Of a stretch of 64,000 nucleotides of DNA, positions 1-9,649 are shown piece after piece (position 1 is the stretch's first letter; every line of letters begins with the position of its first letter). Source of the DNA: Eumeta japonica. Taxonomy: Eukaryota; Arthropoda; Insecta; Lepidoptera; Psychidae. Under the pieces are notes generated by a model. It saw only the letters and a list, made by a program, of their open reading frames with translations, did no database searches and was not told the origin of the DNA. Position numbers and translations under genes: made by a program. The stretch covers positions 434,001 to 498,000 of the forward strand of contig BGZK01000006.1 in NCBI GenBank assembly GCA_005406025.1. The letters are read 5' to 3'.

Positions 1-226
1 CTTATGGAAAATAAAATAATCTTATGGAAAAACTATAGAAAATTTGTTTTTTTTATGATAAAATAACAATCAGATATAAAGCGAAAGCAATTTGAAAAAA
101 AATGCCTGGAAAAACAAATGCTTAAATTCAATACATCTGATAAAAAACTATGTAATAGAAGCGATTTTTGGTCCATTTGCCATATACCACAACAACGAAG
201 ATAAAATCCGTATCGTAATTACCCAC
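1..226 (-). other. Intron of Myo18, left edge
   Basis: AT-rich sequence downstream of the donor at 227. No coding or repeat signal is visible; the acceptor is outside the window. Confidence 0.
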
Positions 227-436
227 CTTGTTCTTCAGCTCGAGCCGGCGTTCGGCCTCGTGCTGGCCGTGCGAGTGGCCCGCCTCGGCGTGCGCCAGGC
301 GCGCGCTCAGCTCGGCCAGCTTGTCCCGTAGAGCTCGCGTCTCCTCGGCCGCGGCGTCGGCTTTCGCGGCCGCCTCCCGCGCCTCGGTCTGCGCGGCGCA
401 CAGCGCTTGCGTACTGGCTCGATATTTCTTCAATAG
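227..436 (-). CDS. Myo18: Myo18 coiled-coil tail exon, last one in window
   Basis: This 70-codon, phase 0-0 exon is bordered by actgcag and AAG|gtgggt. It begins LLKKYRASTQALCAAQTEAR and ends GQHEAERRLELKNK. It matches NELMKKHKAAVAQASRDL...SRQEAKIRELETRLE of Myo18A. The transcript continues off the left edge, where the remaining tail (family segment FERTQ..RLE..ASRL and the C-terminal globular end) must lie. Confidence 0.
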
Positions 437-1138
437 CTGCAGTGTAATTCACGTAATAAGTATGTAATTTGCCCCGTTTCTTCCTGTTACAAGTACGCAG
501 TAGGAAATCTGATACAACATAACATGAAGTAAAGCAATAATATAAAGTCTTATAAACATTTAACTCTTTTCAGATTAATAATAAATAAAGTATTTATTCA
601 GTATGTAGTAATTTATACTTTATGATTTAAAATGTGTTAAAAGATTTGAAATACTTAAGAAATTGTAATATTTTAATTACTGTATATTACTTTAAAGACA
701 TAAGTATGTACATGTTAAAATGGCTTGTTAAGGCTGTGATATAATATCTTTAAGGGGTATGTATGTATATTTATCTATATCAGAAATCAAGAATTTCTAT
801 ATATATATAGAAATTCTTGATTTCTGATATAGATCTGATAGTCTCGACCCCTATTAGAATTACACCCGAATACGAATGCAATACATACTATGAATCATCA
901 TTGTCATTTACAGCAAGCATAATGTTGATTTCTTTCCCTTTTTGTCCTTTTAAATACTTAGTTGTAAATACTAAAAACACAAACAAAATCATAACATTAA
1001 TTTTGTAGTGATAAAAAAGTGAGAAAAAGAGATAATAAATAAAAAACATATGATCAGAATCTACATTGACATATTGGGACTATGCAAAAATATAGAAGTT
1101 CAATCATCTCTCATAATTTATTATGACTAAATACTAAC
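437..1138 (-). other. Myo18 intron (702 bp)
   Basis: AT-rich intron between tail exons. Its only notable content is the perfect palindrome at 773-834; otherwise nothing is recognised. Confidence 0.
773..834. repeat. Perfect 62-bp palindrome
   Basis: Two 31-bp arms meet with no spacer around an ATATATAT centre. The outer part reads atctatatcagaaatcaaga and its exact complement closes the repeat. It could extrude a cruciform, be the remnant of a foldback insertion, or be an assembly artefact of an inverted read. Confidence 0.
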
Positions 1139-1336
1139 TTCGGCAGCTTCTTCTTCGGCGTCATCTAGTTGCGCGCGCGCAGCTGCTGCTTCTCGCGCGG
1201 CGCCGGCGGCGCGTTCAGCGGCGTCGTGGCGTGCTCGTGTCGCCTCCTCCAGGGCAGCATTCAATTCTGTTGCTTCGGCTTCTGCTGTCGAACGAGCCTT
1301 GTTTGCCGCGCGTACAGCTAACTCCAAATCTTCTAC
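1139..1336 (-). CDS. Myo18: Myo18 coiled-coil tail exon
   Basis: This 66-codon, phase 0-0 exon is bordered by catttag and GAA|gttagt. It starts VEDLELAVRAANKARSTAEA and ends in an acidic run (AQLDDAEEEAAE). It aligns with the Myo18A stretch [20 protein letters not shown] through NRLEEDQED, although it is unusually rich in Ala (about a third of residues). Its coil is therefore compositionally biased and less conserved than its neighbours. Confidence 0.
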
Positions 1337-2570
1337 CTAAATGTAACATTTGAATGTCTTATTCAAATAAATATGTGCGATAAAAAAAATCTAATACGAC
1401 TTGTCAGTTTAGTATTTTAGGTTGTGTACATCTATTACCTTAGTTTTTATGTGTAAAAAAAAACAAATTGTTATATGGCTTTAGATATTTCATAGTTTAA
1501 TTAATAAAAAAAAATAGGTGTAGCAAAATAACAATATATAAAAAGTGCAATTGACATATATAATTTCGTTTTGAAAATGTAACAAAGTTTTGACAATTTT
1601 CCTCTATTATATTGGAGAAAATATAAAACTCTGAGCGAGAAAACCAATTGACAATTTTTTTAATATAGGGGCCTTTTTGACATAAATTTCATATTCTACA
1701 TTTCTTATGCTCTCATTAATTTGTCAGAATATTTTTTGACATCTATGCAACACATAATTTATGGTTTGATTTTTACATTTAAAATCTGATACCGAGGCAT
1801 AAACGATTACACTAACAATTATATCAAATCATAGATTTTTTTGTCTAAACATTGAATTCATATACCAAGCAAAGGTGTTACATAAAATAAGTTGTGACAG
1901 ATTGACAGAGAATTAATGTAAAAATGCCGTATTTTTCCTATTTTCTGATGAAAACTAGAAATGTGCTCCTTACACAATTACAAATTCAAATTTTGCTGTG
2001 CTTTCTTATTTATAAGTGTATTTTTTGTGCCTTTCCATCACACAATTATTAATATCAAATTCTAGGGACAAGGAACCTGAAATAATATTTGTAGCACATA
2101 TTTATGTTACATATGCTATGTAGTATAAGATGAAAACATTACATCTCTTCATCATAAATAATAATAATAATGATGAATGAACAAGTGCAATTAATTTTTT
2201 ATCTTAATTTTACTGCTCGGTAAGTTATTGTTCTTTTTCTGTTCAGCCATGCTTTTAAAGCTGCAGATGAGCTCGAAATGGAAATATTTGCCAAGTACGA
2301 GTTAAACATTTAAATCCAACCTGACTTTCACCATCCATTCCGTGACATGAATTTTTTACGATTTTTTGACTAAAAATCTCCCTTTTCTATATGAAAATGT
2401 TTCCCATAAAACAGCTATGAAAAAGAATACAATATAATAATTATGTTTTTCTGATTTAGATACAAAGCTTGCCCTTGAACATGTACCTCGACACTCGATT
2501 GATTAAATCTTTGTCTTAAGATTAATCAGGTAAACTTTTATTCGCGTTCGTATGTTTAACTATCACGTAC
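1337..2570 (-). other. Myo18 intron (1.2 kb)
   Basis: AT-rich intron between tail exons. I see no exon-like GC rise, repeat family or RNA gene in it. Confidence 0.
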
Positions 2571-2676
2571 CTGATTTTTCAGCTGTCTTATTTGCGCCTT
2601 GCCACCGCCTTCTTTCTCCTTCTGTTCCAACATCGTCTGCGCATCGCGCAGCAGTGCGCGGTACCGCTTCAGGTCC
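2571..2676 (-). CDS. Myo18: Myo18 coiled-coil tail exon (phase 2-0)
   Basis: This 106-nt exon is bordered by gcgacag and CAG|gtacgt. With the CG from the previous exon it reads R-DLKRYRALLRDAQTMLEQ, then KEKEGGGKAQIRQLKNQ. It matches [21 protein letters not shown]...REIAQLKNQL of Myo18A, a distinctive block with a flexible Gly/Ser break at the same place. It restores phase 0 for the exons to the left. Confidence 0.
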
Positions 2677-3779
2677 CTGTCGCAAGCATATGTTTTTTGT
2701 AAACTCTAATAGCAATAATACAGACATATCGATGCGGCCCTGTCTGTCCATACATCATTGCGCTATCATCGAGAGCTATACGCTAGAACACTACCTGAAT
2801 CCAGTTTTCGCTGCTATAATAATTTCACGTGAAAGGTTAAGTACTAGTCTGTTCAAAATAGTCTATCATGACGCAGTGCTAAGTTTTAGCGACATCGGTG
2901 GGTCAAGACAGAAAAAGTTGTCGTCAACTGGTTTCCATAGATAACGCTATCTGATCAATACACAAAATTCCATGACAAGATCGAGCAGCGACGAGCGGGG
3001 AAACACAAGGAGCGGCGCGAAACTGTGCGATATATTGTTATTTTATTTTACGAATGTATTAACGACTAATTGACATAAAAGCTAAATTGTACCTGGGCGA
3101 AGCGAAACCTAAATCTAAGCTATTTATACTATGTACATGCGAGGGGTTGCTATTGATCTCTAGATGCATTGTACGAATTTAAAAGCGAAATCAGCTCCTT
3201 TAAACTACATTTTACAGTATGGTGTATATTATAAAACCTTTTTGTCGGGAAGGAAAATTACTTCATCACTATTAGATCAATTTTACACAAAATACTCACA
3301 TACAATGTTCACATTAACAGTTGAGATTTTGACAATTTTTGTTTATGAAATAATCACTGTTGCTAGAAACTAAATAATAATAGCCAATTCGTTTAGGAAC
3401 GTGTTCAAGCATAACGATTGAGAAGGCATGCGTTCAACCCAAAATTTCGTGCTGCACATAAATATGAAATCGTTAAGCCGTTCATACTATTACATAACTC
3501 TCTATGTCTTAAGTTTAAACCTTATCGGTGGGTTGCACCACCAGAAAAAATGTGTCTGGTAAACCTAAACTGTAAAAATTGACGGATTGTTCAATATTGA
3601 CCGTCAAATTTTACGGTTTACAAACATGTTTTTTTTATTCAACATTTATTAGTATGTATATATATATATATGTCGAAGAATCTGAATACAAGCAACGCCA
3701 TCTAGTTTTAGTTTACCGAATTAATTTTATAATGGTTCATTTTTGTTGTTTATGAAACGTCATGCTGACAGCTTGGGTG

Positions 3780-4110
3780 AGGTCGGTACGGACAAGTAAT
3801 GGCAGCACTGTTTCATTCGCGAACCGGAAGAAGTGATTGAATGAGTGAAGTGAACGTTGAGTTGTAGGGAAAGTTCGTTCGTTATTTTAAATTCATTCTT
3901 GTTCGAGACGTCGTCGAGTTAAGTTGTCATACTTGCTCCGTACCAAATTCACCACGTTTCAAATCTGTTTTCAACCTAACGGTTTTTGATTATTTTTGTG
4001 AGCTAACTTAATAGTGAGTGAATACAACTAATTGAGAAGCTGTGTGCGTTGTTATTTCATCGCTACTAAGATGCCAAGCCCCTCGAAAGAGGATTCTCTG
4101 TCATATATAT
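3780..4110 (+). repeat. Possible 5' fragment of an unrecognised transposon or retrocopy
   Basis: Moderate-GC, UTR-like sequence leads to an ATG at 4071 that begins MPSPSKEDSLSY and then collapses into an AT dinucleotide run at about 4103. It resembles a 5' UTR with a truncated open frame, as in 5' ends of retroelements, but no family is recognised. It lies opposite to Myo18 and ends beside a repeat shared with 40.3 kb. Confidence 0.
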
Positions 4111-4167
4111 ATATATATATAGAGGTTATCATTTATAATAGGACTTTTTTAAAATAATAGCTATATG

Positions 4168-4252
4168 TATTAAACGCTTGCCTGCGAGACATAGTAATAT
4201 GCAGCATGCAACCCATCGCTGACCCTCAATTTTGTCCTTTCACTAGAAATCG
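4168..4252 (+). repeat. Dispersed repeat, copy 1
   Basis: The segment ACGCTTGCCTGC...ATGCAGCATGCAACCCA and CGCTGACCCTC recurs in reverse orientation near 40262-40336 with small indels. Two copies in opposite orientation in one gene indicate a dispersed repeat family, not recognised further. Confidence 0.
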
Positions 4253-4923
4253 TCATACAACGATTCGAATATTAATTCATGAGTATTGACAAATAACTAA
4301 CATCTAAGCAAGTGTTTTAAGTAACAGATTTTAAAAAAGATTTATATATTCAAAATGGGCTGTTATAGGCCGGGTAAAAGGTATGTAAACCATAATATTT
4401 CTTATAAAACGCTTTTCCGATAAGTCTGATACGTTTACGAAAAAAATAATATTTTTATTTTCACGTCTGAGGTTCCGGAATGTATTTATGAACGTCGGAG
4501 CTTCAAAACGCATATGATCACGTTAACTAGAAAGCAGTGTAATATAGATAACTATAGTGGCGAAATTCGAGTACTTTAGTTCTTCATTTCGTCTTAAGTT
4601 TTCGTCTTCGCCTCATAACATGTATACTTGTAATAATTTAAGACGTGGTCTCCTAATTTTGGTCTCGTTAACAAACTCAAAACTTTCAAGTGCACCTGGG
4701 CAAGTCTAAATGAAAAGAGCTTAACCAGAATTACTCTGAGACATAAAATACGGAAAGACATTCATCCTTTAAAGAACCGATGAGAGTCGAAAACTTGATA
4801 CAATTATCGCATGTACAGTGAATGACCCCAGCGAGAACACATGAAAAATCTAAACAGATGTATATTTCATTTCACGGATCGATTTCAAGACGGTGTAGGG
4901 ATATTAAAACGCGTATGGTTTAC

Positions 4924-5071
4924 CGTTTGAGCCGCTGCACGAGGGCGCACTGCTCCTGCGCCTCGGCGCGCGCCGCCTCCTCCAGCGCGGCCAGCCGCCG
5001 CTCCAGCTCGTGGCGCTCGCGCAGCAGCAGACTTCGCTCGGCGTGTTCGCTCTCCAGCTGGCTCTCCAACA
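4924..5071 (-). CDS. Myo18: Myo18 coiled-coil tail exon (phase 1-2)
   Basis: This 148-nt exon is bordered by cgtacag and AAACG|gtaaac. After the shared Met codon it reads LESQLESEHAERSLLLRERH, ELERRLAALEEAARAEAQEQ and CALVQRLK, with the final Arg codon completed by the next exon. It corresponds to [29 protein letters not shown] of Myo18A. It is GC-rich against very AT-rich introns. Plus-strand frames over it are shadows. Confidence 0.
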
Positions 5072-6561
5072 CTGTACGTTGCGATAGCAAACAAAATTAA
5101 AATAGAAGAAAACGTTCAATATTTGTTATTAAAATAATTAATAAAGCTATGAAGATGATTTTATTTTATGGTTTTGTTTTTTGAAAGTATCTCAAAAATT
5201 GGGAGTAAGCTTTATTAAATGTACTGTTATTGCTTAAGAGTTTAAAACATTTTAATATTTTGTATCCAAAGAGTACAAAAAAAAATTATGTTAATGAGCT
5301 AACGATGTGGGTTTGTAAGTTCGTCTGTACAAAGCATCAATCGTAAAGTGCTCGGTCTATGCATAAAATTGGTTGTCTGTAATGTCGGTTTACGGACGAT
5401 AATTTTACGTGATAATATCATAAAAAAACATTGATGAAAAATTGCATTCTTTTTATGAATTGAATTGAATTATTATCACTTAATTATCATTATTTTGTAT
5501 AATACAAAGAAGGAGTTAATTGAAAATGACAATGTTTTCGATAAATTAACATTTGCACTCGCGACTTCAAATATTTTTCTACTTCAATTATACAGTAAAG
5601 AGATTGATGCGTCACAAACCGAACGCTTAGGCCGATCGTGCCTCTCTATTGTTCCGCGCTCTCGCTCGCACACTCGGTTCAGGCGGAACGCGACAAAGAG
5701 TCATGCTTTTTCGTGCGTGTAACCGGTGTTCATCGATTTATAAGACGTTATCACGTCAAATATAAATTCGATTTTTTACTGATTTTATATTGTAGTGCTC
5801 GAGTATTTGCGAATAATACATGCATCAAAATCTATCAATAAGAAATTATTCACATTAGGGATCACCAATTATGAATTTTATACTTGAAATGTATATAAAA
5901 CTAGTTTTAAGCTCATTTTCAACTATAAATCGTTATATTTTTAAATTTATGTGATGCGGTTTCCCTAAAAAAGTAGTAATAGAAAAAAAATATTACACAT
6001 TGTTAAAACGGACTAAACCATATAAAATAATTTCGTTATGCCAAGTGAATAATAAAATCATAAATAGATTTCTAATCTTTTACATATTATCCAGAAAACT
6101 TGCCATCAAATATTTTTAATACCTATTAAAAACTTGTAAAATTTGAAACAAAAAGCATGGGGCTCATGCAACAGATAATTAAAGCATTAATAGTTCTACT
6201 AACAATGTCATTGCAATGCAAACAATGTCAACTGATAATGAGTTCTCTCAGTAATAGCTGCTTATCTATTTAAAATAGTATTTTTAGTCACATTATTATT
6301 GTAAAGTTTTTATAATTGACATAAATCACAAATTAGCGATAAATAGTAATCTGTCTCGTGTATCTCTTTAAAATTCCTTAATACCAAATATTCACTTAAT
6401 ATTGCATGTTTTATTATTTAAGAACTCGGAAAATTAACATTTCGTAACCTTTAGTTTAACTTACATCATTTAGATTATAAAATTATTTTATTAGAAAGAT
6501 TATTAATTACATTAGCATTATCAGGAATTAAATGAACTTATTTTTAGTTATTTAAAAAACT

Positions 6562-6607
6562 TTAAACTTAGTATAAGTTTGCAGTTACAAACTTATACTA
6601 AGTTTAA
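6562..6607. repeat. Inverted repeat, 20-bp perfect arms, 6-nt loop
   Basis: The arm ttaaacttagtataagtttg is followed by cagtta and then its exact complement. It can form a long hairpin in DNA or in the Myo18 pre-mRNA. Confidence 0.
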
Positions 6608-7009
6608 CCTTTCCACAAAACTTTAACCTTTCATAGTGTGAGTATAGATCAGAATACTATACACATTAAGAAACACAGACTACTAACACCAATAAAAAAT
6701 TCATTTATTATATATGATTTATACAATTTAAAAGGTATTTTTTAACAAAACGAAATAAGAATGTACCGTAAAACGACAACTCCATTACAATTAATAACAA
6801 TCTGAGGAAAAGGGACCTTATGTCATAATTACGTAAGATGTTAATTACTCCAAAAAAGTTTTGAAACGAAAATCCTACAGAAAGGTTTTCAAATGGCGAT
6901 ATCAAATTATAAGCGTAGTAGCGAATTGAAGTAAAGCCACTTCCGCGCTATCGCGTTTTCACAATCAAACGATTATTACTTTATTTAAGCCGTAGCAGAT
7001 GAGCTGGAT

Positions 7010-7140
7010 ATTTTATGGAGGGGAGAGCGGGTTGATGAGGCGGGAGTGGACCGCCGGAACTCTCACTTATTGGATGAAACAAACGAAGGAAATGGTTACT
7101 TCTCGTCTGTATTCTGTGAGAGTGTTTTATCTCACAAATT
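7010..7140 (+). repeat. Dispersed repeat, copy related to 21.3 kb
   Basis: It shares the pattern GGAACTCTCACTTATTG...GATGAAA and CGTCTGTATTCTGTGAGA with 21340-21440 (CAGAACTCTTACTGAACGAAA, then the same CGTCTGTATTCTGTGAGA). Same orientation, clearly related, family not identified. Confidence 0.
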
Positions 7141-7304
7141 GAGCAGGCCGATTATCGTGATGCAGCCAAGCTGGCAACAGTACGGCCCTACTACATTAAT
7201 GCTAGCAAAACTGCCGATATTTTCAGTGTAAGTATCTCTACAATAGAATTATACGAAGAAAGACTTAGAATAAAAATTGATTTATATAAATTAAAAGAAC
7301 AAAC

Positions 7305-7434
7305 TTTTGAGTTTCTTGGTGGCGTTGGCGCGCGTCTCCTCCATCTCGTCGTCGCGCGCGGCCGCCTCCAGGCGCGCCTCCTTGCGCTGCTGCTCCAGGA
7401 GCATCTCGAGGCGAAGTTTTGAACTCTCCAATAG
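7305..7434 (-). CDS. Myo18: Myo18 coiled-coil tail exon (phase 0-1)
   Basis: This 130-nt exon is bordered by cgttag and CTCAAAA|gtttgt, with one base carried into the next exon. It reads LLESSKLRLEMLLEQQRKEA, then RLEAAARDDEMEETRANATK and KLK. It matches Myo18A MLEQAKLRLEMEMER...SRDEEVEEARQSCQKKLKQ. The donor gtttgt is less canonical than the others, but the A carried over plus TG of the next exon makes ATG (Met), which fits KLK-MLESQLESE of the family. Confidence 0.
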
Positions 7435-8386
7435 CTAACGACACAAATTAAGCAGTTAGTCGAATAAACATTAATTAATTGGAACGCTTTAACCGACCAG
7501 GCATCTCTGAATGTTTTTATTCTTTTTGTTATCAGTTATAAGTTACATTTATATGAGTATATAGTTAATAAATGTAAGTTTATACTGGAAATTAAAATAA
7601 AGCGAAAAATAAAGTCAATATAAGCCGATACGTACTAATATGCACTCACGTACCTGTGAGTTTATACTATTGTCAATTTAAACTGGACATTGAAGCGTAT
7701 CGAAATGAAACGACTTATAGAATTATTATAGGTTTTCCAGTAATCTATAAATAAAAAAATATTTAAAATATTTCCGCTTTTTTTTAGAATTTTAGGTGCG
7801 GTAGTTTCGGAGGCACGGAGAAAAGGTCAATTTTCATCTATTTTTTTTTTAAACTAATTAAAAATATAAAAGAATATATATTCAAGATCCTCACAATAAG
7901 TGATGTGTTTTATTTGATGTGTTACATGGTACAGTTTGCAATTTTTTTTAAGTTTCTAATTTATTGTCTAAAAGTAGCACTCCATTTATCAATATCAAAA
8001 AAATCAATTTATTTAAATTACACGTCCGACTTTGGTTCGTAGACGTATATATGTACCAAATGTTAACTTAATGCCAAATACAAACAAATGCCAACTAAAT
8101 CGCTCCAATAGATGCAGAGCAAAATGGCTGTGACAAACTGACAGATAGACACACGATTGTTCCGATAAAGGTTCCCCGTTTTTTTCATCGAATATACGGA
8201 ACCCCAAAAATTAAAAAATACATATGAACTATTATATAAAATACAAAATCAAAATTTAAATACACTAATTCATTTATATATAGAAAAGTAGAACCAAATA
8301 TTAGCTCATAGGGGATTACAACGAAAAATTAAAAAGAGATAATTCTCGTCTCTTCACAATATACCGCACAGACATAGTGAATTAAC
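7435..8386 (-). other. Myo18 intron (952 bp)
   Basis: AT-rich intron whose right half carries a minus-strand copy of a lepidopteran interspersed repeat (8005-8215). Nothing else is recognised. Confidence 0.
8005..8215 (-). repeat. Lepidopteran interspersed repeat, 5' part
   Basis: Read on the minus strand it starts ttttggggttccgtatattc and continues through acggggaacc, the gtgtgtctatctgtc motif and atttggtacatatatacgtc. I know this layout from many moth and butterfly genomes (GGTTCCGTACC ... GGAACCCTTAT ... CTGTCTGTC). A more complete, less decayed copy is at 29629-30227. Confidence 0.
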
Positions 8387-8566
8387 CTGTATCTGTCCTG
8401 CCAGGTCGTCCAGTTCTTCCTCCTGGTCACGGACTTTCCTCTCTAGTTCTGTCCGTTGCCGACGCAACGTCGCTAGCTCGTCGCCGCCAGTCCCTCCGCG
8501 CTCCTCTAACTCTTTGGTAGCGGCTGCGAGGCGTTCCTCCTTTAATTCTAATTCAAGGCGGGCCTC
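8387..8566 (-). CDS. Myo18: Myo18 coiled-coil tail exon
   Basis: This 60-codon, phase 0-0 exon is bordered by ttttgtag and CAG|gttaat. It starts EARLELELKEERLAAATKEL, has a Gly-rich break (ERGGTGGDELATL), and ends ELERKVRDQEEELDDLAGQI Q. The last part matches [20 protein letters not shown], the most conserved block of the Myo18 rod. The ERGGTGG interruption falls where Myo18A has a Ser-rich break in the coil. Confidence 0.
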
Positions 8567-8908
8567 CTACAAAACGTGGACAAATTTATGAGTAAAAAAA
8601 AAAAGAGGAGATGATAATTACTTCGAAACATTAAAATTCATATACTAAAAACTCAAAGAAACGTCTTATATTACTATAAGTTGATAACATATTTGTCAAA
8701 AAAGTGATCTCATTACTTTGAACGACACCGTTTCGATGATTTCGATTCACATGTTATCTCATATGCACTTAATGTACATACGAAGTTGAACAGAGTCCCA
8801 TAGTAAAAGAAAATCACTACACTTTTCGTGTTAACAATTAATCGCTAAATAATATCATCGCTTTGATTTACTTATTATACCCTTTCAAAAAATAAACCAT
8901 ATACATAC
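8567..8908 (-). other. Myo18 intron (342 bp)
   Basis: Short AT-rich intron; nothing found in it. Confidence 0.
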
Positions 8909-9070
8909 AGCGAGATTTTGCTCTATGGCGTACTTCTCGGCCTGCGCCTGATCGCGTTCCCTGGACATGCGCTCCTTGGCTGCGCGTTCACGCTTCAGCT
9001 CCTCCTGCGCGGCGTGCAGTTCGCCGTCGAACTTGCGCTGGCGTTTCTCCAGCAGGTTGTTACGGCAGGT
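8909..9070 (-). CDS. Myo18: Myo18 coiled-coil tail exon
   Basis: This 54-codon, phase 0-0 exon is bordered by tattccag and GCT|gtatgt. It begins TCRNNLLEKRQRKFDGELHA and continues AQEELKRERAAKERMSRERD and AQAEKYAIEQNLA. The EKRQRKFDGEL core corresponds to EKKQRRFDSEL of Myo18A, one of the better conserved tail blocks and the strongest single support for the family call. Coiled coil throughout. Confidence 0.
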
Positions 9071-9532
9071 CTGGAATATGGGGTTGTAACACAAGTCTGT
9101 TACGAGTACTTCGTGATTTCTTTGCAATTTCCTCGTGTTCCGAAATAGGAATTTCATTATGGTTAAAGTTGTATAGTAGGTCTATACAATGAACCTCAAA
9201 ATCTTAGTGACACATCTAAGGACTACTAATAGCAAGATACAAATATTAATTTAGAAAGTACATCGAAATTTATGCAGCAATCTGTAATATTTAGTACTTA
9301 CTAAAAGAGACTTTCAGAAATAATGACATAGTAAACTATAGCATAACAAGAACTTCAATCAGACATTGAATTTTATTTTAATTATATTAATAAAGTCCCC
9401 TTAAACGAAAGTTTTATCAAAACGAAAATAACAATAAGTTTTCAGATTTGAAACAATAAAAGAATTTTAAAAATCTATCACTTTTAGATGGATCAGGAAG
9501 GAATATGAACGAAAATCAGTGTACGCGCATAC
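9071..9532 (-). other. Myo18 intron (462 bp)
   Basis: Short AT-rich intron; nothing found in it. Confidence 0.
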
Positions 9533-9649
9533 CTGTTCATCGAGTAAAGAGCGCAGGTCGGCCATGTCGTTGGTCAGTTTCTGCAGTTTGCGTTTCCACT
9601 GCGCCGCCACGGCGCGCTGCTCCTCCACCTCTTCGTAAGCGTCTTGAAC
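9533..9649 (-). CDS. Myo18: Myo18 coiled-coil tail exon
   Basis: This 39-codon, phase 0-0 exon is bordered by tgtcgcag and CAG|gtatgc. It reads VQDAYEEVEEQRAVAAQWKR then KLQKLTNDMADLRSLLDEQ. It matches the Myo18A stretch [30 protein letters not shown] position for position, including the KLQKLT core. It is entirely coiled coil. In line with the family, it follows LEKK from the 13.5-kb exon with no gap if the candidate cassette at 12.4 kb is skipped. Confidence 0.

Larger units (their letters stand above)
2677..4923 (-). other. Myo18 intron (2.2 kb) with interspersed repeats
   Basis: Unremarkable AT-rich DNA except for roughly 3520-4255. That stretch looks like inserted repeat sequence: a GGGTTGCACCACC motif near 3530, a less AT-rich block at 3780-4110, and a segment shared with 40.3 kb. 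Confidence 0.
5072..7304 (-). other. Myo18 intron (2.2 kb)
   Basis: AT-rich. It holds the hairpin at 6562-6607 and a dispersed repeat at about 7010-7140. A short less AT-rich patch at 5620-5720 gives small open frames without recognisable protein similarity. Confidence 0.

Noticed and set aside
4822..5119. Plus-strand 92-codon Ser/Arg frame and two alternative minus frames
   Set aside because: They overlap the Myo18 exon 4924-5071, which has family similarity and proper splice borders in another frame.
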